Notes under the pieces: model-generated
Told to the model about the DNA's origin: nothing
Database searches by the model: none
What the model saw: only the letters and a program-made list of their open reading frames with translations
Program-made: the position numbers and the translations under genes
Shown here: piece after piece, positions 9,100 to 18,129 of the stretch
Numbering within the stretch: position 1 is the first letter of the stretch
How the letters are laid out: each line of letters begins with the position of its first letter
DNA from: Mycolicibacterium porcinum
Lineage (GTDB): Bacteria > Actinomycetota > Actinomycetes > Mycobacteriales > Mycobacteriaceae
Length of the DNA stretch: 64,000 nucleotides
Direction: 5' to 3'
Assembly: GCA_002086835.1 (NCBI GenBank)
Contig: MVIG01000001.1
Location: 1 to 64,000 of the forward strand

Positions 9100-10065
9100 G
9101 TGGAGATGTACAACCAAGCTTTCGAATGGACAGATACCAATCGACATTGGCTGATCGAGGTTCCCATTCGGGTTGTCGCCTACATCGTTGTCGCGTTAAT
9201 CATTCGATTTTTGCTGCATCGCATGATCGACCACGCGACCACCGGACGGGTCAAGAAGCCCCGTAGCGGGGAGATCGAGGGGCAAGCCAGGAAACCTCCG
9301 ATGCTGCGCTATCTGCGGGACCGGGCATCGGCGACGACCAATGGCATCCGGGCGGCCGAACGTCGTCAGCAGCGCGCACAGACCATCGGCTCGGTGCTCA
9401 AATCCACGGTGTCGATCGTGCTGCTGGTCTGGGTGGTGCTGGCGATCCTCAGCGTGCTCGGGGTGAACATCGCGCCGTTCATCGCCTCTGCCGGCGTCGT
9501 CGGCCTCGCGATCGGCTTCGGTGCCCAGAACCTGGTCCGCGATTTCGTCAGCGGCGTGTTCATGCTGCTGGAGGACCAGTACGGCGTCGGCGACAACGTC
9601 GACCTCGGGGACGTGAGCGGGGAAGTGCAGAGCGTCGGACTCCGGATCACCACGGTCCGCGACATCGACGGCACGCTCTGGTACGTCCGCAACGGGGAGA
9701 TCGCCCGGGTCGGCAACATGAGCCAGGACTACGCCGTCGCCCGGGTCGAGGTGCCGGTGGCGCTGACCGCGGACGTGGACCGGGCCGAGCAGGTGGCGGT
9801 AGAAGCCGCCCGGGACGTGATCGCCGATCCGTCGATGGCCGGCAAGGTCATCGGGGAACCCGAGATGCTCGGGGTGCAGTCGCTGGCGGCCGACCAGCTC
9901 ACACTGCGGATGACCTTGAAGACCCGGCCGAACGCGCAATGGTCGGTGCAGCGCAAGCTCCGCCGGGAGATTCTGCGGGCCTACGACGAAAACGGGATCA
10001 ACCTGCCCTACCCGCAGGGGCGTATCCACGCGGTCGTTGGCGGTCCGGAGACCAACGGCTCGTAA
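9100..10065 (+). CDS. Small-conductance mechanosensitive channel (MscS family)
   Basis: A 321-residue MscS-type channel that would release solutes on hypo-osmotic shock. There is an N-terminal transmembrane helix (about 16-42), a basic cytosolic stretch, a second helix (about 98-122), and a pore-lining TM3 region rich in Gly/Ala: FIASAGVVGLAIGFGAQNLVRDF. The beta domain follows (DQYGVGDNVDLG) and then the C-terminal alpha/beta domain. GTG 9100 and ATG 9106 are both possible starts. Compared with E. coli MscS it has an extra charged insert (about 45-95) between the first two helices. Confidence 0.9.
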   Translation: MEMYNQAFEWTDTNRHWLIEVPIRVVAYIVVALIIRFLLHRMIDHATTGRVKKPRSGEIEGQARKPPMLRYLRDRASATTNGIRAAERRQQRAQTIGSVLKSTVSIVLLVWVVLAILSVLGVNIAPFIASAGVVGLAIGFGAQNLVRDFVSGVFMLLEDQYGVGDNVDLGDVSGEVQSVGLRITTVRDIDGTLWYVRNGEIARVGNMSQDYAVARVEVPVALTADVDRAEQVAVEAARDVIADPSMAGKVIGEPEMLGVQSLAADQLTLRMTLKTRPNAQWSVQRKLRREILRAYDENGINLPYPQGRIHAVVGGPETNGS

Positions 10066-10139
10066 TCGCCCGGGTTGATCTGCCCTCTGACATGCGAATT
10101 CAGGCCTCACCGGCCGCCGGCAAGAACTAAACTCCGCAC

Positions 10140-10544
10140 ATGACTCGGGCCAGATTGGTGCTGTTGTCAGGGGTTCTGTTCGCGGGTTTCGTTGGCGTCG
10201 CGACACCCGCCCATGCCGAACCGGCGCCGCCATGCGCTTTCGCGTTGTCACCGCCCGCAGTCGTCCACGTCGACGGCGCCGACATGGTCAGCGTGACCGT
10301 CTCCCCGGACGCCTGCGGCGCGCCGGCCGACCCCCGCTTCAGCGTGGCCTGCGTGCAGCGTCAAGACAACGCTTCGCCGGTGCAATGCAATCAGGGCAGA
10401 GGAGCCCAACCGGCGCAGGTGCTGACGCCCTACCTGCCCGGCGCGACGTACGTTTCCACCGGCCGGGCCTGCGGCGGCTGGATGGGCATCGCGGAGATCG
10501 CCCCGCAGTGCCAAGTGCTCGGACCGATCTCCGCGCCGCTGTAA
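10140..10544 (+). CDS. Small exported protein with six cysteines
   Basis: A 134-residue protein with a clear Sec signal peptide (about 1-26, ending THAHAE-like at TPAHAE). The mature part of about 108 residues has six cysteines in short PxC/ACxx contexts, enough for three disulphides, and no transmembrane segment. I do not recognise the family. It lies 74 bases behind mscS and 118 bases before the lipoprotein gene. Confidence 0.65.
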   Translation: MTRARLVLLSGVLFAGFVGVATPAHAEPAPPCAFALSPPAVVHVDGADMVSVTVSPDACGAPADPRFSVACVQRQDNASPVQCNQGRGAQPAQVLTPYLPGATYVSTGRACGGWMGIAEIAPQCQVLGPISAPL

Positions 10545-10662
10545 GCCGCCCCAAGCGGGCCGGAAGACTAGTTGCCGCCCGTTAACCTGCCAACTCCCTG
10601 TCAGTCACCTGTGCGAGGCAAGCTCGTGCGTTCGACGTCGGCAGAACTGAAGAGGGTGACGG

Positions 10663-12975
10663 ATGAGAACGGCACGGGCCGCAGCGGTGACCACCGTGGC
10701 AGCGCTGATCCTGGCGGGCTGCTCCACCGGGGACAAGAAGCCAGAACAGAGCACCCCGAAGGCGACCTCGCCGATCGACTGGAACCTCCCAGTCCAAGAG
10801 AGCTACCACCGCACCGCCACCTACCCGGTGTATCTCAACAGGCCGGCCGACGACCCGGCCGACAAGGAGACCGTCGCCGAGATCTCCACCGTCACTCCCG
10901 ACGGCAACACCGTCATCTACACCGACGCCGCCGCCAAACGCATCGGCTTCCTCGACATCACCGATCCCGCCAAACCCGTTGGCAAGGGCACGCTTTCCCT
11001 CGCCGAGCTGGGCCACAAGGATGATCAGCCCACGTCAGTAGCGGCAGTGAACGACCACGTCCTCGTCGTCGTCGACACCACCGGCGGCGACTTTGCGCAC
11101 CCCTCCGGCCGCGTCGACATCGTCCGGACCGCTGACCGCACCCGCGTGCACAGCATCGACCTGGGCGGCCAGCCCGACTCGATCGCCATCAGCCCCGACG
11201 GCTCCTTCGCCGCGATCGCGATGGAGAACCAGCGCAACGAGGAGTTCACCCCGCCAGGCAAGGAGGAAGGTGACCTTCCGCAGCCGCCAACCGGATTCGT
11301 GCAACTGATCGACCTCAAGGGCGCGCCGAACACTTGGACACCCCGCAAGGTCGACTTCGACGTGGAGGCCGCGCGACAAGCCGGCCTGGACACTCCCGAA
11401 GACCTCGAACCCGAATACGTCAGTATCAACTCCCGCGGCCAGGTCGCGGTGACTCTGCAGGAGAACAACGGCATCGCCGTCATCGACGGCCCGACCGGCA
11501 CGGTGCAGAAGATCTTCAGCGCGGGAAGCCAATCCGTCGACGGCATCGACACCAAGGAAGATGGCGTCATCGATCAGACCGGTTCGATCAAGGACATCCC
11601 GCGCGAACCCGACGCGATCGGCTGGATCGGTGACGACTACGTCGCCACTGCCAACGAAGGCGACTGGAAGGGCGGCACCCGCGGCTGGACGATCTTCAAC
11701 GCAGACACGGGCAAGGTGGTCTGGGACGCCGGCAACTCCCTCGCACAACTCGCGGTCCGCACCGGGCTGCACATCGAGAAACGGGCCGAAGCCAAAGGCC
11801 CCGAACCGGAAGGCCTGGCCATCACGACCCTCGGCGGCCGGCCCACCGCGCTGATCGCCTCGGAGCGCAGCAACTTCGTCGCCGTGTATGACGTCAGCGA
11901 GCCGGCCGCCCCGCGGTTCCGGCAGATCTTGCCGACCACGCCAGGTCCCGAAGGGGTCCTGCCGATCCCATCGCGCAACCTGCTGGCGATCTCCTCGGAA
12001 GCCGACGACGCCGAAGCCCGAGTGCGGGCCTCGGTCAACCTCTACGGCTACGGCGACGCTTTCAAAGCCGAAGGCACACCGGACTTTCCCTCCATCGTCT
12101 CCGGCGATATCGACGGTGCGCCGATCGGCTGGGGAGCGCTCGGCGCGCTGTCGGCTGACCCGCGCGACGACAATCGGCTCTACACCGCCACCGACATCGC
12201 CTACGGGCCGGCCCGCATCCTCGGCGTCGACGTGAGCCAGAAACCGGCCCTGATCGACACCGAGCTGACCGTCACGGAGAACGGCAAGCCCGTCATCCTG
12301 GACACCGAGGGCGTCTCGGCCCGCCCCGACGGCGGATTCGTGTTGGCGGTGGAAGGCGAAGACGGCCCCGGTAACCAGATCGTTTACGTCGCCGCCGATG
12401 GCAAGATCGAGAAGCGGGTACCGCTGCCCAAAGGCATTGCGGCGCAACTCGGCAGCAACGGCTTGGAAGGCGTTGCTGCCGAAGGAGACTCCGTCTGGGT
12501 GGCACTGCAGCGCGAGCTCAAGTCCGACCCGAAGGGCGTCGTCCGGATCGGGCGCTACACACCGGACGGGGACAGGTGGGACTGGTTCGGCTACCCGCTG
12601 GACTCCACTGCCACCAAGGACGATTGGATCGGTGTCTCCGAAATCGCCGTCCACAACGGTGAATTGCTGATCCTCGAACGCGACAAACTCAACGGTCCCG
12701 ACGCGCACCTGAAGGCGTTGTACCGGGTCGCCATCCCCGAGGGCGCAGGCCAAACCGGCGAGAAGCTAAAAGTCCTCCCGAAGACATTGGCCCGCAACCT
12801 GTTGCCCGACCTGCAGGCCACCAACGGCTACGTGCAGGAGAAAGTCGAGGGGTTCGCGATCGCGGGCAACCAGAACCTGTACGTGGTCACCGACAATGAC
12901 GGGCTCGACGATGCCAACGGTGAAACTGTGTTCCTCGATCTCGGCCCGGCGGCCGAGGCGCTGACGGGTCGGTGA
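10663..12975 (+). CDS. Lipoprotein with choice-of-anchor/beta-propeller and phytase-like esterase domains
   Basis: 770 residues, starting at ATG 10663 with GAAGAGGG upstream. The N-terminus ends in a lipobox (LILAGC, Cys19), so the protein is lipid-anchored outside the membrane. Residues about 50-440 read as repeated beta strands with DPAKPV/SPDG-type propeller turns and the block EPDAIGW...ATANEGDWKGGTRGW seen in choice-of-anchor alkaline-phosphatase-like proteins. Residues about 455-765 fit the phytase-like esterase domain (PF13449), with DTEGVSARPDG and ENEG-like VEGFAIA segments. Exact substrate unknown; phosphate-ester hydrolysis is the family expectation. Confidence 0.75.
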   Translation: MRTARAAAVTTVAALILAGCSTGDKKPEQSTPKATSPIDWNLPVQESYHRTATYPVYLNRPADDPADKETVAEISTVTPDGNTVIYTDAAAKRIGFLDITDPAKPVGKGTLSLAELGHKDDQPTSVAAVNDHVLVVVDTTGGDFAHPSGRVDIVRTADRTRVHSIDLGGQPDSIAISPDGSFAAIAMENQRNEEFTPPGKEEGDLPQPPTGFVQLIDLKGAPNTWTPRKVDFDVEAARQAGLDTPEDLEPEYVSINSRGQVAVTLQENNGIAVIDGPTGTVQKIFSAGSQSVDGIDTKEDGVIDQTGSIKDIPREPDAIGWIGDDYVATANEGDWKGGTRGWTIFNADTGKVVWDAGNSLAQLAVRTGLHIEKRAEAKGPEPEGLAITTLGGRPTALIASERSNFVAVYDVSEPAAPRFRQILPTTPGPEGVLPIPSRNLLAISSEADDAEARVRASVNLYGYGDAFKAEGTPDFPSIVSGDIDGAPIGWGALGALSADPRDDNRLYTATDIAYGPARILGVDVSQKPALIDTELTVTENGKPVILDTEGVSARPDGGFVLAVEGEDGPGNQIVYVAADGKIEKRVPLPKGIAAQLGSNGLEGVAAEGDSVWVALQRELKSDPKGVVRIGRYTPDGDRWDWFGYPLDSTATKDDWIGVSEIAVHNGELLILERDKLNGPDAHLKALYRVAIPEGAGQTGEKLKVLPKTLARNLLPDLQATNGYVQEKVEGFAIAGNQNLYVVTDNDGLDDANGETVFLDLGPAAEALTGR

Positions 12976-12982
12976 CTCGGAC

Positions 12983-14140
12983 TCAGTAGATCTCGCGGTA
13001 CAGCTCCACGATCTCCTGCTGGGTCGGAATCCGTGGGTTGTTGTTCGGCGACCCGGATGCCAGCGCTTGTGCCGCCATGATCTCCAGGCGCGCGTCCCAT
13101 TCGGCCTGGTCGATGCCGTAGGCCCGGGGCGTCGGTACCTCGACATCGACACAGAGCTGCTCCAGCTCGGCCACCAAGGCGTCGGCGGCGTGGCGGTCCT
13201 CGGTGTCCGGCGCGACCACGCCCATCGCCCGGGCACAGTCGGCATACCGTTCGACCGCCGAGTCGATCGAGAACTTCGTGACCGAGGGCAGCAGCATGGC
13301 GTTGGACAGACCGTGTGCGACGTGGAAATGGCCGCCGATGGGCCGGCTCATGCCGTGCACCAGCGCGACGCTGGAGTTCGAGAACGCCATCCCGGCCTGA
13401 GTCGAGGCCAGCATCATGGCTTCGCGTGCTTCGCGGTCGGCCCCGTCAGCGTAGGCCCGTCGCAGGTGCCGCGAAATCGATGTCATGGCCGCCAAGGCCA
13501 GGGCGTCCGTGAATCGGCTGGCGCGTCGGCTGACGTACGCCTCGATGGCGTGGGTCAGCGCGTCGACCCCGGTGTCGGCGGTCAGGCGGGCGGGCATCGA
13601 TACGGTCAGCTCGTAGTCCACGACGATGGCGATCGGCAGGAACGACAGGCCGGGGCAGAGCATCTTCTCGTCGGTGTCGCCGTCGGTGACGACGGTGAAT
13701 TGGGTTGCTTCCGAGCCGCTTCCAGCGGTGGTCGGTACCGCGATGATCGGAAGCGCGGGCCCGGAGTAGCTGCTGGGCGCCTTGTACGACGTGATGCTCT
13801 GCCCGGTGGCCGACAGCACGGCCAACGCCTTGGCGGTATCCATCGGGCTGCCACCGCCGAACCCGATGACGCCGTCGGCGTTGTGGGTGCGGGCGAGTTC
13901 CACACCCGCGGTGAGTGACGCCGCCGTCGGGTCGGGCACGGTCTCGGAGAACACCGCGACGTCGGCCCCCGCGGCGTGCATGGTTTTGACGAGCCGTTCG
14001 GCTTGACCGGTCTCGGTGAGGAACCGGTCGGTGACCAGCAGCGGTCGTTGGATGTTGAGCTGGGTGATGACCGATCCGAGGTCGTCGACCGATCCGGAAC
14101 CGATCTGGGCGAAACGGGGGAGCGCGATGTTGACAGTCAT
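12983..14140 (-). CDS. Iron-containing (group III) alcohol dehydrogenase
   Basis: A 385-residue NAD(P)-dependent dehydrogenase. The dinucleotide site GGGSPMDTAK is at 95-104 and PTTAGSGSE at 136-144. The metal ligands are all present: Asp193, His197, His262 and His276, in DALTHAIEA and VHGMSRPIGGHFHVAHG. The ATG at 14140 has GAGGACGG upstream. The gene is divergent from the LysR gene; a 7-bp inverted repeat lies 38-64 bases upstream. Substrate (primary alcohol, lactaldehyde or similar) cannot be fixed from sequence. Confidence 0.9.
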   Translation of the reverse strand: MTVNIALPRFAQIGSGSVDDLGSVITQLNIQRPLLVTDRFLTETGQAERLVKTMHAAGADVAVFSETVPDPTAASLTAGVELARTHNADGVIGFGGGSPMDTAKALAVLSATGQSITSYKAPSSYSGPALPIIAVPTTAGSGSEATQFTVVTDGDTDEKMLCPGLSFLPIAIVVDYELTVSMPARLTADTGVDALTHAIEAYVSRRASRFTDALALAAMTSISRHLRRAYADGADREAREAMMLASTQAGMAFSNSSVALVHGMSRPIGGHFHVAHGLSNAMLLPSVTKFSIDSAVERYADCARAMGVVAPDTEDRHAADALVAELEQLCVDVEVPTPRAYGIDQAEWDARLEIMAAQALASGSPNNNPRIPTQQEIVELYREIY

Positions 14141-14177
14141 GGATCCGTCCTCACGGTGTGCTGGGGTCGATGTGGCT

Positions 14178-14204
14178 GAGATCGCTTGAGTGTGAGTCGA
14201 TCTC
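14178..14204. promoter_or_regulatory. Inverted repeat in the alcohol dehydrogenase/LysR divergent region
   Basis: GAGATCG (14178-14184) and CGATCTC (14198-14204) are exact 7-bp arms separated by 13 bases. The site is 38 bases upstream of the dehydrogenase start and 116 upstream of the LysR start. It could be an operator for the dehydrogenase; no binding protein is assigned. Confidence 0.35.
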
Positions 14205-14289
14205 GCGGGAAGGAGCAGTGTGGCTCACCTCATGAACCATGCTCACCGATCATTCATGCACCAGTCAACGGCCAATGGCGCACATGCGC

Positions 14290-14303
14290 GTGCACATTTG
14301 CAC
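14290..14303. promoter_or_regulatory. Candidate operator GTGCA-N4-TGCAC upstream of the LysR gene
   Basis: GTGCA CATT TGCAC, extended by one more pair to CGTGCA/TGCACG at 14289-14304, ends 16 bases before the LysR start codon. The same 5-4-5 palindrome occurs at 18312-18325 upstream of the NCS1 permease/amidase operon. The position fits autoregulation by the LysR protein. See the matching site entry. Confidence 0.5.
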
Positions 14304-14319
14304 GTGTAGGTTGTGGGCC

Positions 14320-15216
14320 ATGTTCAGCGCCGACAACCTGCGCTTCTTCCTGGAAGTGGCGCGCACGGGCCGGCTCAACGAGGCCGCACGCAATCTGGGG
14401 GTGGACCACACCACGGTTGGCCGGCGCATCACCTCGCTGGAAAAATCGTTCGGGGAAAGGCTTTTCGACCGCGCCCCGGGCGGCTGGCATCTGACCGAGG
14501 CCGGTGCGGATCTGCTGCCACGTGCGGAGTCGGTGGAATCGGCCGTCATCGCCGCGTACGACGCGCGCACCTCCACGGCCGGCCCGCTCACCGGCACGGT
14601 GCGAATGGTGGCTCCCGACGGGTTCGGTGCCTTCGTCGTGGCACCGCGACTCGTCGAACTGCGACGGGCGCATCCGCATCTGGATGTCGAGCTGGTCACC
14701 GCGACCGAACATGGGTCGCTGTCGGCCCGCCACTTCGACATCGCGGTCACGCTCGAACAGCCGTCACCGCGTGCGGTCCATGTGCACCATCTGGCCGGAT
14801 ACGACCTGCGGCTCTACGCCGCACCGGAGTACCTGCGCACGGCGCCACCGATCGCAGAGCTTGCCGATCTGACGGATCACACCCTGGTCTGGTACATCGA
14901 CGCCCTGCTCGACGTGGCCCCACTACGGATCCTGGAATCGCTGCCGCACAAGCAGCGCGTCGCCGTCCAGACCAACAACATCACCGGCCACTGGACCGCG
15001 GCGCGCAGCGGACTCGGCATCGCACCCCTGCCGGAATACCTCGGCGAACCCGACGATGCGCTGGAAGTGGTTCTGCCGGAAAAGTTCTCGGCGCGACGCA
15101 ACTACTGGATGGTCATCCCGCGGGAGATGCAGCAGCTGGGGCGGGTACGGGCCGTCGCGCAGTTCCTGCGTTCCGCGGTGGCGGCCAGCCCGTACCTCGC
15201 CGAAGCCGACTGGTAA
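14320..15216 (+). CDS. LysR-family transcriptional regulator
   Basis: Starts at ATG 14320 (298 residues): MFSADNLRFFLEVARTGRLNEAA is the typical LysR opening, followed by the winged-helix recognition part (DHTTVGRRITSLEKSFGERLF, about 28-48) and an effector-binding domain from about residue 90. In-frame start codons further upstream would put the palindrome 14290-14303 inside the coding region, so the downstream start is preferred. It is convergent with the amidase gene (gap 4 bases), and that operon carries the same palindrome in its promoter region, so control of permease and amidase is a reasonable inference. Confidence 0.87.
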   Translation: MFSADNLRFFLEVARTGRLNEAARNLGVDHTTVGRRITSLEKSFGERLFDRAPGGWHLTEAGADLLPRAESVESAVIAAYDARTSTAGPLTGTVRMVAPDGFGAFVVAPRLVELRRAHPHLDVELVTATEHGSLSARHFDIAVTLEQPSPRAVHVHHLAGYDLRLYAAPEYLRTAPPIAELADLTDHTLVWYIDALLDVAPLRILESLPHKQRVAVQTNNITGHWTAARSGLGIAPLPEYLGEPDDALEVVLPEKFSARRNYWMVIPREMQQLGRVRAVAQFLRSAVAASPYLAEADW

Positions 15217-15220
15217 CCCG

Positions 15221-16639
15221 TCACACCGCGGGGTGCTCCTTGTTCCACGGTGTGGCGGCTTGGAAGGCGCCGACGATGTCGACCAGGCGGCGCTCCTCGA
15301 ACGCGCTGCCGACCATCTGCAGGCCGACCGGGAAGGGATGGCCGGCTTCTGTCGTGGTGAAACCGCCGGGGAAGGTGATGGTCGGCAGTTGTGACAGGGT
15401 GAACGGCACCGTGAATCGATGCACGCCCGCGGTGGTTTCCTCATCCATCCGGATCATCTTCTCGACCGGTGGCGCGATGAACGACATCGCCGGGATCAGT
15501 ACCGAGTCCACCTGGGCCAGCGCCGTCTCCATCTGGCCCTTGAACTTCAGCCGCCGCTGCAGCAGTTCGTCATATTCGATGCCGGACATGGCAATTCCGC
15601 GATCGATCAGCTCGCTGAGGGCCGGCCCGTAGCTGTCCTTGTGTTCCGGGTACAGCCCACGGTGCGCACGGGCGGTCTGCACCGCACACACGCCGAACCA
15701 GTCGGTGATGTCCTCGGTCGGATCGGGCAGGGTGATCGGGACGAGCTCGGCGCCCAGATCCCGCAGTGCCTGCTCGGCCTCGCGGTGGGCCTTCTCGACG
15801 TCGATGCTGACCTCGCGGTAGCTCCACTCCGGGTCGATCCCGATCCGGACCCCGCTCAGCGACGCCGGCGGCTGGGTCTCGAATCGGGGCACCGGCCGCA
15901 GCGCGGCGGTCGGATCCCGTGGGTCCGCGCCCGCGATGGCACCCAGCACCAGCCCGGCGTCGCGGGCCGAACGGCAGATCGGTCCGACGTGATCGAGCGT
16001 CGCCGCCAGCTCGACGACACCGGCCCGGCTCACCCGGCCCCACGTCGGTTTCAGCCCGGTTGCTCCGTTGGAGGCCGACGGCATCCGGATCGATCCGCCG
16101 GTATCGGAGCCGAGGGCCCCGTAACACAACCCGGCCACCGGGGCCACGCCGCTGCCGCTCGAGGACACCCCGACCCAGCGATTCGCATCCCAGGGGTTGA
16201 GTGGCGCCTTGAACGGGGGCGTGTGCTCGGTGTACACGCCCTCGGTGGTGTGCACCTTGCCGACGATGACGGCGCCGGCTTGCTCCAGCCGGTCGACGAC
16301 CGTCGCGGAGCTGTCGGCCACCTGCCCGGCCCGGATGGACATCCCGGCCTCGGTGCGCCATCCGGCCTTGTCGTAAATATCCTTGATGGCCAACGGAATA
16401 CCGTCCAGCGGGCCGCGCGTCGTGCCGGCTCTGCGCCGCTCGTCGGATTGGTCGGCCTGGGCCAGGGCCTCATCCGCCGCGACGTAGGCGTAGGACCCAA
16501 GGCGCTGGTCCACCGTGGCGATCCGGTCGAGGGTCAGCTGGGTCAGCTGCCGTGCGGTGACGTCGCCGGCGGCCAGCATGTCAACCAGCTCGCAGATCTC
16601 CCGGTAGTGCAGTCCGGCTTCCGAACCGTTGTCAGTCAT
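15221..16639 (-). CDS. Amidase (amidase-signature family)
   Basis: 472 residues with the full Ser-cisSer-Lys triad of the family: Lys86 in IPLAIKDIYD, the serine cluster SSSGSG at 159-164, and nucleophile Ser183 in SDTGGSIR. ATG 16639 follows an AGGGAG site. It hydrolyses an amide bond; members range from aryl-acylamidases to ureide-pathway enzymes and GatA-like proteins. The upstream permease gene is 35 bases away on the same strand, so import and hydrolysis of one amide- or ureide-like compound is likely. It is not GatA: no gatB/gatC neighbours are present. Confidence 0.9.
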   Translation of the reverse strand: MTDNGSEAGLHYREICELVDMLAAGDVTARQLTQLTLDRIATVDQRLGSYAYVAADEALAQADQSDERRRAGTTRGPLDGIPLAIKDIYDKAGWRTEAGMSIRAGQVADSSATVVDRLEQAGAVIVGKVHTTEGVYTEHTPPFKAPLNPWDANRWVGVSSSGSGVAPVAGLCYGALGSDTGGSIRMPSASNGATGLKPTWGRVSRAGVVELAATLDHVGPICRSARDAGLVLGAIAGADPRDPTAALRPVPRFETQPPASLSGVRIGIDPEWSYREVSIDVEKAHREAEQALRDLGAELVPITLPDPTEDITDWFGVCAVQTARAHRGLYPEHKDSYGPALSELIDRGIAMSGIEYDELLQRRLKFKGQMETALAQVDSVLIPAMSFIAPPVEKMIRMDEETTAGVHRFTVPFTLSQLPTITFPGGFTTTEAGHPFPVGLQMVGSAFEERRLVDIVGAFQAATPWNKEHPAV

Positions 16640-16674
16640 TCGTCAATCTCCCTGTACTTCACTCTGTTTCGTCG

Positions 16675-18129
16675 TCACTCGGCCGCCATCGCGCACTCAT
16701 CGTCCGGCAGCTCATCATCGATGCCCGACGCGGCTGGGCCATACTGCGAGCCCCGGGTGATGATGGTGAGCGGGATGTACACGATCGGTCCCAGCAGCAT
16801 GGCCGCGAACGAGGCGAAGTGCAACGGGTAGACACCGAACACGCCCAGAGCGCCAAGGGCCAGACCCGCGGCCAGCGCCACCATGCCGCACAGGTTCCAG
16901 TCCTTGACCCGGCCTTCGCGGAACTCGATCTGGCTGCTCGGTGCGAGCTTGAGCAGCTTGCGGCAGACGAAGTAGTCGCTGAGCAGGATGAAGATCCAGG
17001 TGTTGGTCATGATGCCGGTGACCGCCAGGAACTTGTCGGTGTACTGCAGCACGTTGATGGGGTAGAGCACCACGCCGAGCCCGACCAGCAGCACCATCCA
17101 CCACTGCCGGCCAATCCGTTTGGGCGAGAGCACATCCCAGGCGTTGGACAGGGCGAGGGATCCGGAGTACAGGTTCATCACGTTGATCCGCACCTGGGTC
17201 AAGATCGCGAAGATCACCCCGAGCACGCCCATCACGACCGCGAAGATCAAGCCGGGATCGGTGGCGGCGAGTTCCTGTTCGGCGCGGCTGCCGTCGAAAT
17301 GCGAGATCATTGTGAAGCCGAGGAACGCGCCCAGCACCATGACGACCGCGATCATCAGCAGCTCGACGAGCATCACGCCCGCGGTGCCGACGTAGGAGAC
17401 CGAGCGCTTGACGAACCGGCCGTAGTCGGTCGCGATCAGGGCCTGGAACACCACCTGGCCGTTGGCCAGGCTCAGCGCCTGCCACATGGCGGTGGCCGAT
17501 ACTCCGTCCTGAACCACCCATTCGCCGGGCCCGACGAGCACATAGCCGTTGGCGAGCATCACCATGCCGACGGCGAAGAGGATCAGGAAGATCGGCATGC
17601 CGAACCGTTGCAGGATGTTCATCGAATGCATCCCGCGCCAGGAGTAGTACAGCGCGATGAGCGCGACGATGCCGAACACCACGCTGGCTGCCGCGGAGTT
17701 GATTGGTATTCCCGCGATTTCACTCAGGCCGTGCGAGACGATGCTGCCTTCGAAGATGAAGTAGAAGACATAGTTCACCGCGTAGACGAACGAGGCGATC
17801 GCCGAACCGCGGGCACCGAAACCGAGTCCGCGGGACAACAGCGGCAGCGACAGGCCTTCCTGACTGGCGATTCTCATCACCAACGCGCCGACGATGGTAG
17901 CGCCGACGATCATGTACGCGATCGGGATGAGCAGCATCGGCCAGCCCACCAGAAAGCCCATCTGGCCACCCAGGGCGAACCAGAACATCGCGGTGACGTT
18001 CCCGGTGAGCACGAGCAGGATCGCCGGCCGGCGCCAGCGCTGACTGTCCGGCACGCGCGTCGTCGCGTAGCTCTCGATCTGGTCGTCGAGGCTGGTGGCC
18101 GGCCCCTGAAAATAGCTGCTGAAGCTCAA
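16675..18129 (-). CDS. NCS1-family nucleobase/hydantoin-type permease
   Basis: A 484-residue membrane protein with about 12 hydrophobic segments. It matches the NCS1 (cytosine/purine/allantoin/hydantoin) family in its opening (RRPAILLVLTGNVTAMFWFALGGQMGF), helix 3 with SRGLGFGARGS, and the loop TQVRINVMNLYSGSLALSNA. The start is TTG 18129, with AGGAAGG eight bases upstream; an ATG at 18134 gives only a two-codon frame. First gene of a unit with the amidase. Upstream at 18312-18325 lies the GTGCA-N4-TGCAC palindrome that also precedes the LysR gene. Confidence 0.88.
   Translation of the reverse strand: MSFSSYFQGPATSLDDQIESYATTRVPDSQRWRRPAILLVLTGNVTAMFWFALGGQMGFLVGWPMLLIPIAYMIVGATIVGALVMRIASQEGLSLPLLSRGLGFGARGSAIASFVYAVNYVFYFIFEGSIVSHGLSEIAGIPINSAAASVVFGIVALIALYYSWRGMHSMNILQRFGMPIFLILFAVGMVMLANGYVLVGPGEWVVQDGVSATAMWQALSLANGQVVFQALIATDYGRFVKRSVSYVGTAGVMLVELLMIAVVMVLGAFLGFTMISHFDGSRAEQELAATDPGLIFAVVMGVLGVIFAILTQVRINVMNLYSGSLALSNAWDVLSPKRIGRQWWMVLLVGLGVVLYPINVLQYTDKFLAVTGIMTNTWIFILLSDYFVCRKLLKLAPSSQIEFREGRVKDWNLCGMVALAAGLALGALGVFGVYPLHFASFAAMLLGPIVYIPLTIITRGSQYGPAASGIDDELPDDECAMAAE

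Noticed and set aside
11035..12753. Long open frame (572 codons) opposite the phytase-like lipoprotein
   Set aside because: High-GC third-position effect; the plus strand has lipobox, ribosome site and domain evidence.
14239..14319. Upstream start for the LysR gene
   Set aside because: The extension is not LysR-like and contains the palindrome 14290-14303; ATG 14320 gives the standard LysR opening.
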